Positions 16,173-22,668 of a stretch of DNA of 64,000 bases are shown in pieces. The stretch is from Halalkalibacter oceani (GTDB taxonomy: Bacteria; Bacillota; Bacilli; Bacillales; Bacillaceae_D): NCBI RefSeq assembly GCF_040544555.1, contig NZ_JBEPKD010000015.1, forward strand, positions 1 to 64,000, in the 5' to 3' direction. Each line of letters starts with the position of its first letter. Positions within the stretch are counted from its first letter, which is position 1. A program made the position numbers and the translations under genes. Under the pieces are notes generated by a model, which did no database searches, was not told where the DNA came from, and saw only the letters and a program-made list of their open reading frames with translations.

Positions 16173-16889
16173 TCACGATTCATCGGCAAGCGCAATGACA
16201 GAGTACAGGCACGCCTGGGCTTCCGGATCTGTCATCTTGCTGTTTTCCTTAACCGTATGCTCCCCAAAAAAGAATGAAAAAATACCATTAAACAGCTGAT
16301 GATGCATCGAGCATAAAGATAAAGAGTGCTCGGACATCAATTCTTTAAATGTACAATTGTAAATGCTAAGATGAATCTCATTCCGTTTTTCATCATATCG
16401 AACTTCAGGATCGAGTCCCTGATTGACGGCAATTTGTTCAATAATCTTTACTTTTTCCGCCCGGCTCAGCTTCTGATGATCGACTTGAAATTGCTGAACA
16501 TAAGCCTCTGCGCTTTCTCTGCCATATTTGAAGCCGATTTTTTCAAGCGCTTCAAGCCCGGCTTCGCCAAAATCAGCCAAAGACTGCAACGCGATATTCG
16601 CCAGACGCTGATAATCGCGAAACGGAAATTGGAGCTGAATCACTTCGCCGGAAAGCCGGTAAAAACGACTGGGGCGTCCCCCTTTCCCAGTCTTCTTCGT
16701 TGTCGAATCAATCATTTGTACATCTTCAAGTTTCGTAAGGTGAAGCCGCGCGACATTTGGATGAATACTGAACTGATCAGCGATTTCCTGTACCGTTACA
16801 TCTCCACGTTGCTTAGAGATAAATTGATAAATCGAAAAACGAGTAGGATCAGACAGTACATTGGTGATTTTCAATGTATTTTGGTCCAT
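16173..16889 (-). CDS. COG2345-type winged-helix regulator with C-terminal cysteines
   Basis: A 238-residue DNA-binding regulator. Residues 1-70 are an ArsR/DeoR-like winged helix (SDPTRFSIYQFI, QEIADQFSIHPNVARLHLTKLE). The rest resembles the SufR/COG2345 sensor domain: NCTFKEL, LCSMHHQLFNGIF and QACLYSV place three cysteines where related proteins bind an iron-sulfur cluster. Cluster binding is inferred. The ATG at 16889 follows GGGGAGTGAAAAA; an upstream in-frame TTG (16904) lies on that ribosome site. Targets are unknown. Confidence 0.75.
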   Translation of the reverse strand: MDQNTLKITNVLSDPTRFSIYQFISKQRGDVTVQEIADQFSIHPNVARLHLTKLEDVQMIDSTTKKTGKGGRPSRFYRLSGEVIQLQFPFRDYQRLANIALQSLADFGEAGLEALEKIGFKYGRESAEAYVQQFQVDHQKLSRAEKVKIIEQIAVNQGLDPEVRYDEKRNEIHLSIYNCTFKELMSEHSLSLCSMHHQLFNGIFSFFFGEHTVKENSKMTDPEAQACLYSVIALADES

Positions 16890-17047
16890 TTTTTCACTCC
16901 CCAACTGACCATCTACCTACATTATAGTACAGTTGGCAAGGCAAATAAATGAAATTTCTCCACCGGCCCCCTTCAAAGCGCCTGTCTTTTCGTCTGGAGG
17001 CATGGGAGAAGCACCTGCAAAGGCACTGGCCAATGACGTGAAAGCAC

Positions 17048-17122
17048 AAAAAAAGGAGGGATTATCGCGCCTGCCGAAGCAACTTCTTAGCAAGAGATAG
17101 CGGATATCTCCCCTCCTCCTTT
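17048..17122 (-). terminator. Terminator at the end of the comG-aroK-yqzE unit
   Basis: On the reverse strand AAAGGAGGAGGG just past the yqzE stop pairs with CCCTCCTTTTTTT about 50 bases on, with an inner stem of partly paired GATATC/CGATAATC sequence. It ends the competence operon read-through. Confidence 0.6.
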
Positions 17123-17303
17123 ACTGTCTTTTTTTCACTCTTTTCCGCCAAAAAATCGACAATCCAAGCGGAATCATTCCAAAAGCCCGGACTGGAAACG
17201 GCATCCTCTCTGCTTTCCGGTCTTCCTTCTCTGTTTTCGGTTCCTCCATTTTCAAGACAACCTGCTGCGTTACAAATTTGACATAGTCATTGAACGACAT
17301 CAT
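17121..17303 (-). CDS. yqzE: YqzE family protein
   Basis: A 60-residue basic protein, MMSFNDYVKFVTQQVVLKME, with a C-terminal hydrophobic stretch (PVRAFGMIPLGLSIFW) then RKRVKKR, probably one membrane helix. It matches YqzE, which in B. subtilis follows comGG and belongs to the ComK-controlled transcript. CAGGAGTGATC precedes the ATG at 17303. A 24-bp palindrome lies just upstream. Role in competence not established. Confidence 0.75.
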   Translation of the reverse strand: MMSFNDYVKFVTQQVVLKMEEPKTEKEDRKAERMPFPVRAFGMIPLGLSIFWRKRVKKRQ

Positions 17304-17313
17304 GATCACTCCT

Positions 17314-17337
17314 GTCCATACTACTAGTAGTATGGAC
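17314..17337. repeat. Perfect 24-bp palindrome between aroK and yqzE
   Basis: GTCCATACTACT followed directly by AGTAGTATGGAC. It lies between the aroK stop (17344) and the yqzE ribosome site. In RNA it would fold into a hairpin just upstream of the yqzE Shine-Dalgarno; in DNA it could be an operator. Confidence 0.85.
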
Positions 17338-17343
17338 AAAATC

Positions 17344-17844
17344 TCACTGAACTATTAGCATTTTCAGCTCATTTATAATGTCGTTGACCGTTCTTCCTGT
17401 CGTGTCGATAATTATATCGGCGTCTTCATAAAAAGCCTTTCTTGCAAGAAATAACTGTTCGATTTTAGCCTTATCCTTCCCTTGCAAAAGCGGCCTTGTT
17501 TCATCATCTTGCAAACGTCGCAAAATTTCTTCAATATCGCACTTCAAATAAATAATGTTTCCTTTTTCCTTCATTAACTGTCTGTTTTCTTCTTTTATGA
17601 CAATGCCGCCCCCTGTTGTAATAATGAGCCGCTGCCCTGCAATTGTTTCCAATGCTTTCGTTTCTTGTTTTCGGAAATAGGGTTCTCCCTTTGTTTGAAA
17701 CAGCTCACTGATCCTCTGCTTCTCCTGCTCTTCAATCCATTGATCTGTGTCAATGACGTTAAAAGACAGCTCATTTGCCAGAGCTTGTCCAATTGTTGTT
17801 TTTCCGGACCCCATAAACCCAGTAAGATAATAATGCTGCTTCAC
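17344..17844 (-). CDS. aroK: Shikimate kinase
   Basis: A 166-residue P-loop kinase that phosphorylates shikimate in aromatic amino-acid synthesis. Seen are GFMGSGKTTIGQALA (Walker A), DTDQWIEEQ (shikimate-binding DxD), the GEPYFRKQE motif, TGGGIV, and RPLLQ lid residues. The start is GTG at 17844; its ribosome site AGGAGG is inside the end of comGG, only three bases separate the genes, so aroK belongs to the comG transcript. In this lysogen it is cut off from the comG promoter. Confidence 0.92.
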   Translation of the reverse strand: MKQHYYLTGFMGSGKTTIGQALANELSFNVIDTDQWIEEQEKQRISELFQTKGEPYFRKQETKALETIAGQRLIITTGGGIVIKEENRQLMKEKGNIIYLKCDIEEILRRLQDDETRPLLQGKDKAKIEQLFLARKAFYEDADIIIDTTGRTVNDIINELKMLIVQ

Positions 17845-17847
17845 CCT

Positions 17848-18219
17848 TTAGACCTCCTGATACCCTTCAACTACAGCGTCCGGCCACCTGTATTGAAAAC
17901 TGGCCTGGCGCTGCTCTCCCGACTTCAGCCTTGCCAATACGCTGATTGCGCTAAAGTCTTCAGCCTTCTCTCTAACTTCAAGTGTAACGGTCCCGGACGG
18001 ATATGAAAAGGTGTAAATCTCACCTTCCACCGGTTCAGACCGTTCTTTTTGAAATTCGGCAATGCCGATTTGCAGCAGCGACTGCAATTCGAGATGCTTT
18101 TCCTGCTGTTCAACAAACTGCTTCGCTGTCGCATAGGCGGCGATTTGCTGGAATAAGACAGCGCAAAGCAGCAGACTGAGCAAGATCGTTAACGGGTAAA
18201 TAAATCCTTTAGCATTCAA
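17848..18219 (-). CDS. comGG: Competence minor pseudopilin ComGG
   Basis: A 123-residue protein with one N-terminal hydrophobic helix (KGFIYPLTILLSLLLCAVLFQQIAAYA), the normal ComGG layout without a strict prepilin Glu. In B. subtilis ComGG is a minor component of the competence pseudopilus. The start is TTG at 18219, overlapping the comGF stop (TTGA), so it is translationally coupled. Confidence 0.82.
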   Translation of the reverse strand: MNAKGFIYPLTILLSLLLCAVLFQQIAAYATAKQFVEQQEKHLELQSLLQIGIAEFQKERSEPVEGEIYTFSYPSGTVTLEVREKAEDFSAISVLARLKSGEQRQASFQYRWPDAVVEGYQEV

Positions 18220-18695
18220 TCACCTTCCGCCTCCCTTCGTTCATAGGGATACAGCATCGCCATCGTCCTCTGTTTTTTCACGCCAGCTGTCAACTCGACC
18301 TCGCAGTGAACGAGTCGGCCGGTTGTCCGGCATGAAAAGGAACGCACCCGCTCCAGCAGCAACACATGCCCAAGCCCATTCCGCAGGCGCCTGATTTGTT
18401 GCGACGGCATTAATTCAATGAAAAGGCTCTCGTTTCCTCCCTTTTCGATCAGCAATTGGTTACGGCCACCTACCACCTCAGTCGCTTCCCTGATGTCCTT
18501 CGATAAATGGTTAAAAAACATCGTCACCTCCTGATCTTGTCCGGGGAAAACTTTGCTCGCGCTGAGGTTGACATTCATCATAAGGGGAAAAAGGGAAAGA
18601 AGGAGGAGAATCAGGGACAAAACAAGCAGCATTTCCAGTAGGGTGAAGCCTTTCTCATCGTGCGGCGTAAAGACATTTTTCATAATCACGTCCAT
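18216..18695 (-). CDS. comGF: Competence minor pseudopilin ComGF
   Basis: A 159-residue protein with a type IV prepilin N-terminus: EKGFTLLEMLLVLSLILLLLS (Gly at -1, Glu at +5 of the mature form). The C-terminal domain carries two Cys in SFSCRTTGRLVHCEVEL. It begins inside the end of comGE. Starts at 18695 (ATG, short spacing to AGGAG) and 18683 (ATG) are both possible. It needs ComC processing and works with ComGC, GD, GE and GG. Confidence 0.88.
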   Translation of the reverse strand: MDVIMKNVFTPHDEKGFTLLEMLLVLSLILLLLSLFPLMMNVNLSASKVFPGQDQEVTMFFNHLSKDIREATEVVGGRNQLLIEKGGNESLFIELMPSQQIRRLRNGLGHVLLLERVRSFSCRTTGRLVHCEVELTAGVKKQRTMAMLYPYERREAEGD

Positions 18696-18936
18696 TAACT
18701 CCTGTCCATTGAGAACAGAATTTTATCAGGCCGCCGCCCGTATCCTCTCTCCTGATGGACGGATCTCTCTTTTGACCCGCCGTCCCGGTCAAATAGTGAT
18801 AGGTTTCAGCTTCAAGTGCTTCCAATGCTTTCACCTCTTCTTCGACAGTAAGCCGTTCCTGATAAACAACCGCCAGCAATGGCAGGAATGTACCACTGAT
18901 GACAACGAGGAAGCTGAGGGCAAACGTAACTTCCAT
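18655..18936 (-). CDS. comGE: Competence minor pseudopilin ComGE, start uncertain
   Basis: A 93-residue frame from the ATG at 18936 giving MEVTFALSFLVVISGTFLPLL. The codons just before this ATG encode NGFTL in the same frame, so the full prepilin signature NGFTLMEVTF is present in DNA. However, no ATG, GTG or TTG precedes it in frame before a TGA (codons TTT CCT ATA CGA AAT TGT AAT). The ATG that overlaps the comGD stop (TAATG) is out of frame and stops after four codons. Either a rare start (ATA) is used or a few bases were lost and the gene is damaged. Confidence 0.75.
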   Translation of the reverse strand: MEVTFALSFLVVISGTFLPLLAVVYQERLTVEEEVKALEALEAETYHYLTGTAGQKRDPSIRREDTGGGLIKFCSQWTGVNGRDYEKCLYAAR

Positions 18937-18949
18937 TAAAGTGAATCCA

Positions 18950-19396
18950 TTACAATTTCGTATAGGAAATCATCCCTTTCCCTAAATAAATCGTAAAGTG
19001 ATACCGCTCATTACCAGCCTGTATAATAAAAGAACCAGAACGGCTCGGATGGCCGCTCGCCAAAAAACCAATCGACTGAGTTCCAAGCGATCCTTGCTCA
19101 AATCTCATCTCATCCAGCGGATAAGCTTTCGATAAATAAACATCATAAAAGGAAAAGCGAATGAGGTATTCTTTCCTCGTATTATCAAATCTTACAGAGG
19201 TGGGCCGGCCTGAAGACATCGCCACTTGCTGAGCAAGAAGCAAATCAGCCTTTATTTGTTGCGCAGCAAAATCTGACTGGTAGTCAGGTGACATTTCATG
19301 GGGAATCCTAACAAGCGGGAGAAGAATCAGCGTTGCCAAAATAGAGAGAACAACTAAATTTTCAATCAGAGTAAAACCATTCGGAGTCTGTTTCAT
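18950..19396 (-). CDS. comGD: Competence minor pseudopilin ComGD
   Basis: A 148-residue type IV prepilin-like protein: NGFTLIENLVVLSILATLILL, with Gly at the peptidase site and Glu at mature position 5, followed by a pilin-type globular domain. Its ATG overlaps the comGC stop by four bases (ATGA). It is part of the competence pseudopilus that brings DNA through the wall. Confidence 0.9.
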   Translation of the reverse strand: MKQTPNGFTLIENLVVLSILATLILLPLVRIPHEMSPDYQSDFAAQQIKADLLLAQQVAMSSGRPTSVRFDNTRKEYLIRFSFYDVYLSKAYPLDEMRFEQGSLGTQSIGFLASGHPSRSGSFIIQAGNERYHFTIYLGKGMISYTKL

Positions 19397-19674
19397 GAGG
19401 ATGAAGGCTCACTCACAATGCCTTCATTAAACACGGGGATCGAACCGTCGGGGCATTCAATGCTCTCGACATAGCGACCGGAGACAAGATCACTCAGCTC
19501 ATTAAGCTCATCTCCTGTTTCAATTTCATATGCGTGAACCTGTGTCTGCAACAGCTTAATCGTCGCTTCACATCCTTTATCAGCAGCGACCTCATTGTTT
19601 TTCGCCATATTAGGAATGGCGATTAACAACAAAACAGAGATAACCATCAACACAACGAGCATTTCAATTTTCAT
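19393..19674 (-). pseudogene. comGC: ComGC truncated at its 5' end by the prophage junction
   Basis: The frame reads MKIEMLVVLMVISVLLLIAI and then the rest of the major pseudopilin, including the conserved Cys pair (DKGCEA, SIECPDG). A normal ComGC starts with a short leader and GFTLIEMLVVL; here everything before IEM is replaced. The ATG and a weak AGGA site come from the adjoining prophage DNA. Without Gly(-1) and Phe(+1) the product cannot be cut by the prepilin peptidase, so it should not assemble. Glu(+5) remains. The missing 5' end is expected at the other prophage junction. Confidence 0.85.
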
Positions 19675-19680
19675 ATGTAG
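19655..19680. other. Host-prophage junction (attachment site half, in comGC)
   Basis: On the reverse strand the host comGC sequence ...ATTGAAATGCTCGTTG is preceded by ACTACATATGAAA, which does not encode the expected GFTL. The exchange point therefore lies at or just left of the codons for IleGluMet (about 19,660-19,672). The partner junction is outside the window, so the core bases cannot be fixed. Confidence 0.7.
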
Positions 19681-19854
19681 TTCCTATGATTTTAACAAGC
19701 TGTAGATTTGTGATGAGATCAATGGTTGAAGATATATGGATGTTGCTATAGATTTGAAAAACAAACGTAAATAATCTGTCTTGTTTTGTCGAACGACTGT
19801 TTATTTTTGACCTCCACTTTTATAATGTAAGAAGATAATCTTAGGAGGAATGAC

Positions 19855-20862
19855 ATGTATTTATTCTTTGTTTTATTGTCCTTTTTGTCTTTTGTGGCTT
19901 TCTTCATTGCATTAATAAGACCATCTCTTTTCAAATTTAAAAACCGCAAACAATCATCATTATTCCTTGGTGGCGCAATTATTATCTTTTTCATCACAGC
20001 TATAGTAACAACACCTCTACCTGATGCGCAGGAAGTTACAGCAGATGCAGAAGATACAGAATTAAACGACCAATTAACCCTAGACGATAAAGAGGAAGAA
20101 ATCACAAAAGAGCAACTAACATTAGAGCTTATTGAAGCCACATTTGATGCCGAAAATAAGATAATCACTGTTAAGGGGAAAACCAACTTAGCTGATGGAA
20201 TTGAAATCGGTGTTAGTCTTGAAGGAGAAAATGAATACGACTTCCCTGTAATGCCGGGATTTGGCATTGTAGAAAACGGCGGGTTCTCTGTCACTCTTGG
20301 CGAAGGTGATACAATTGAAAATGGCCACTACCCAATAAAAGCAAGTTTTGGCTCTTACGATAATGAAGTGGTTAATGAGGTATATGGTGACTACAATAAT
20401 TTCATTAATTCTTTTGATATTCCAGGCTCAGTCGAAGAGACCGATATTGGATTTAATGTAAATAAGATTCCCCTTGGCGAAATTGAAATTACAGAAGGGT
20501 TCACTGCAGAAGAAGTTAAACAGCTAGAACTTGAACAGAAAAAGTCCATAGCTGAAGAAATTAGTTTCGCACATCTTAATAAAAATCCAGATAGGTATGC
20601 GGGCGAATATGTGAAATACACTGGTGAAATCGTTCAAATACAAGAAGGTGATGGTTGGACAATAATTCGTTTAGCGGTCACAGAATCAAGTTACGGTTAT
20701 GATTTTAATGATATTGTTTGGGTAGAGTACGAAGGATATACTGATTTTATTGATGAGGATATAGTAACCGTATACGGTACAATAATGGGATCTCATTCAT
20801 ATACTTCGCAAGCCGGTTGGGAAATAACAGTGCCAGCTTTATTAGCTGATATTATCGAGTGA
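19855..20862 (+). CDS. Membrane-anchored protein with C-terminal OB-like domain
   Basis: A 335-residue protein with two N-terminal membrane helices (about 1-22 and 37-55), an acidic linker (about 60-95), a beta-rich middle and a C-terminal segment (NPDRYAGEYVKYTGEIVQIQ onward) that resembles the tRNA_anti-like OB folds of Gram-positive membrane lipoproteins. TTAGGAGGAATGAC precedes the ATG and TATAAT lies at 19,821. A terminator follows. It is the outermost prophage gene, on its own promoter, a typical place for lysogenic-conversion or exclusion genes. Function unknown. Confidence 0.7.
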   Translation: MYLFFVLLSFLSFVAFFIALIRPSLFKFKNRKQSSLFLGGAIIIFFITAIVTTPLPDAQEVTADAEDTELNDQLTLDDKEEEITKEQLTLELIEATFDAENKIITVKGKTNLADGIEIGVSLEGENEYDFPVMPGFGIVENGGFSVTLGEGDTIENGHYPIKASFGSYDNEVVNEVYGDYNNFINSFDIPGSVEETDIGFNVNKIPLGEIEITEGFTAEEVKQLELEQKKSIAEEISFAHLNKNPDRYAGEYVKYTGEIVQIQEGDGWTIIRLAVTESSYGYDFNDIVWVEYEGYTDFIDEDIVTVYGTIMGSHSYTSQAGWEITVPALLADIIE

Positions 20863-20865
20863 CTA

Positions 20866-20890
20866 AAGGGCCTTAATCGGCTCTTTTTTT
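20866..20890 (+). terminator. Terminator of the outermost prophage gene
   Basis: AGGGCC and GGCTCT stem with a six-base loop and a run of seven T residues. Confidence 0.75.
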
Positions 20891-20902
20891 ATCCCCTTTA
20901 TA

Positions 20903-20953
20903 CGAACGTACATTTCCATTTTTTGATCGTTGTATACGAACTCACATTCGCAT
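20903..20953 (+). promoter_or_regulatory. Possible damage-inducible promoter region of the yolD-like gene
   Basis: CGAACGTACATT and CGAACTCACATTCG occur 50-80 bases before the YolD-like start. Both resemble the Bacillus LexA box CGAACN4GTTCG only in one half. TATAATAA lies at about 20,954. Confidence 0.35.
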
Positions 20954-20982
20954 ATAATAATACAAAAACGAGGTGGCACACC

Positions 20983-21330
20983 ATGAAATACAACAAGCTT
21001 ACACCGGGACAGAATTTAATTTGGGAAAGCTATAGGATCATGCTGCCCAAACAGGTAGAAGAGATCAAACGACTTAAGGCTGAAAAGAGAAAACTTCCAT
21101 CTCCTCAGCTAGATGATCAAGAGCTTAAACGACTCGGTGTTTTGATTCTTGATGCTCTCCGGCATGGGTTAGAACTGCGCGTTACTTATTGGCATGATGG
21201 CTATTATCGAGAGGCGTCGGGTGTTGTGGACTTAGTTGACGAAGAGCACCGTCAAATCAGAGTGGAACTTGCTGATGGGAATTATATCTACATAAAGTTT
21301 GAACAACTAAAATATGCCGAAAGGATTTGA
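20983..21330 (+). CDS. YolD-like protein
   Basis: A 115-residue member of the YolD-like family: LTPGQNLIWESYRIMLPKQVE, a charged middle and a C-terminal SH3-like part (LRVTYWHDGYYREASGVVDLVD). YolD proteins sit beside Y-family polymerases (UvrX) in Bacillus and its phages and are often DNA-damage regulated. The ATG at 20983 follows GAGGTGG. No polymerase gene follows here; a 111-residue unknown protein does. ACGAACGTAC / CGAACTCACATTCG upstream (20,903-20,953) is reminiscent of LexA-type sites. Confidence 0.75.
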   Translation: MKYNKLTPGQNLIWESYRIMLPKQVEEIKRLKAEKRKLPSPQLDDQELKRLGVLILDALRHGLELRVTYWHDGYYREASGVVDLVDEEHRQIRVELADGNYIYIKFEQLKYAERI

Positions 21331-21335
21331 TCGCT

Positions 21336-21671
21336 ATGCCGATTTTACAGGACGAAGGCATTCGTAAGTTAGCTCAACGCTTTATATTCCTCCCTCTTGC
21401 CCGACGAGTTTTTGAGCAGGATCGACTTAAGGTCGAACAGGCAAATTTTAAAATTCCTTCTTTGTACACTGAGTTGATCGACAATGCGATCAGCAAAATC
21501 ACGACGGATTTAAGGGATTTGAGGAAAGAAATGCGTAGAACCGGACTTAGTGTTTATGAGCAGGAAGCGGGATATTTACTGGTATGTAAGAGGTATCAGT
21601 TAGAGGTCAGCTACACCCCCGATTCGATGCGCCGTCATGTGGGGGAGTTGATGCAACAATATTTAAAATAA
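21336..21671 (+). CDS. Phage protein of unknown function, partner of YolD-like gene
   Basis: A 111-residue, mostly helical basic protein (MPILQDEGIRKLAQRFIFLP... ISKITTDLRDLRKEMRRTG). The ATG at 21336 follows AAAGGA; the YolD-like stop is five bases upstream. Similar proteins accompany yolD genes in Bacillus phages. No catalytic motif is seen. Confidence 0.7.
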   Translation: MPILQDEGIRKLAQRFIFLPLARRVFEQDRLKVEQANFKIPSLYTELIDNAISKITTDLRDLRKEMRRTGLSVYEQEAGYLLVCKRYQLEVSYTPDSMRRHVGELMQQYLK

Positions 21672-21683
21672 GGAGGGCTTTAA

Positions 21684-21821
21684 ATGGAAGAGATAAATCT
21701 CACTCGTATTTTTAAAGACATGGAGGAATCCGTGGAGGAAGTTGCTAAAAGGTATGATTTAGACCCGCGAACAGTAATATTCATACTTGCGGGTATTATT
21801 AAGAGTAAGTCTGTCGAATAA
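21684..21821 (+). CDS. Small phage protein, 45 residues
   Basis: MEEINLTRIFKDMEESVEEV then AKRYDLDPRTVIFILAGII: an acidic helix followed by a short helix-turn-like segment. AGGAGGGCTTTAA precedes the ATG and it follows the previous gene by 12 bases, completing a three-gene unit. A weak hairpin (GCAGCCCT / AGGGGCT, then TTTC) follows at 21,828-21,858. Confidence 0.6.
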   Translation: MEEINLTRIFKDMEESVEEVAKRYDLDPRTVIFILAGIIKSKSVE

Positions 21822-21933
21822 GGTTTGCAGCCCTTGTTTACGAGAGAGGGGCTTTCATTATTTCATGAAGGTATTTCAACCTACATGTCGAAATATGGGA
21901 TTAAACTCACAACTAAAGGAGATGAGGTGGATA

Positions 21934-21999
21934 ATGAGAAAACGATCGCTGTTATTTAAATCATCATTGCTCGCTCGGTTTAATCGTTTGGCGGTATAG
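21934..21999 (+). CDS. Possible 21-residue basic peptide
   Basis: MRKRSLLFKSSLLARFNRLAV with GGAGATGAGGTGG just upstream. A second tiny frame (MTVTTSGAITAIRLP) starts at 22,002. There is no other gene between 21,822 and 22,121. The coding status is doubtful. Confidence 0.25.
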   Translation: MRKRSLLFKSSLLARFNRLAV

Positions 22000-22121
22000 G
22001 TATGACAGTAACAACAAGTGGCGCTATCACCGCAATTAGATTACCCTAAGTCGGACCTAAAGATCTATCTCTGACAACGTGAGGATAGCACGAATTACTG
22101 CTAGATAATCTTAAAAAGCTC

Positions 22122-22619
22122 TTAGATAAAGATACTAAACACATGATATAAAATATAAGACAATACTGCATATTTTGTCCAATATAATGATCTGTTGTAC
22201 AATATAAATTTTTCATTAGCTATCTTAGCTGTGTTATATATTTGGATTAATAATTCTTCATCGAACTGCTCGTCAGTTTGGTTTAGTTTTTTTCTTGCAA
22301 AATACGATGAGTGCTGATATTTAGCCACATCCCCAAAAAACCAAAGACCTGGATTCTTGTTTTTTAAGGTAGCCTTCATTCCCTTCAGCGAATATCGAAT
22401 GCTAAGTATAACAAAAAATGCTGTCAGCAAAAAAAACAATGTAAGAATCCAGAGATAGTCATCAGAGTTAAAATCAAATAGCTTTTCAATATCTTCTAGC
22501 GCTAGGATAAATCCACTAAATACACCGAGAAAAGTTAATAATATAGATATCTTGGTATCTACATTTTGAATCCATTGATCATTTTTATTTAATTGTATTA
22601 ATAATTTTTCAGTGTCCAT
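22122..22619 (-). CDS. Pycsar-type membrane effector (DUF5706-like)
   Basis: A 165-residue membrane protein. NDQWIQNVDTKISILLTFLG (residues 13-32) is the conserved start of the DUF5706/PycTM family, with DTK at 21-23. Helices: about 24-41, 55-74, and a last one near 145-163. In Pycsar systems such effectors are proposed to bind cCMP or cUMP and damage the inner membrane, stopping phage growth by cell death. The start at 22619 has GGAG with six-base spacing; an upstream ATG (22631) lacks it. It is divergent from the cyclase gene, sharing a 50-bp promoter region containing GATATAAT. Confidence 0.8.
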   Translation of the reverse strand: MDTEKLLIQLNKNDQWIQNVDTKISILLTFLGVFSGFILALEDIEKLFDFNSDDYLWILTLFFLLTAFFVILSIRYSLKGMKATLKNKNPGLWFFGDVAKYQHSSYFARKKLNQTDEQFDEELLIQIYNTAKIANEKFILYNRSLYWTKYAVLSYILYHVFSIFI

Positions 22620-22668
22620 TATTTGCTCCATTTTTAGAAACTATTATATCACAAAGGGGTAATTGGGG
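22620..22668. promoter_or_regulatory. Divergent promoter region of the Pycsar-like pair
   Basis: The 49 bases between the two starts contain GATATAATAG on the reverse strand and TATTATATC on the forward strand, overlapping -10 elements. The -35 elements would lie inside the opposite gene's leader or first codons, so the two promoters overlap. Confidence 0.45.

Noticed and set aside
21934..22020. Arbitrium-type signal peptide gene
   Set aside because: The short peptide lacks a secretion signal and the C-terminal hexapeptide pattern, and no AimR-like receptor is present in the window.
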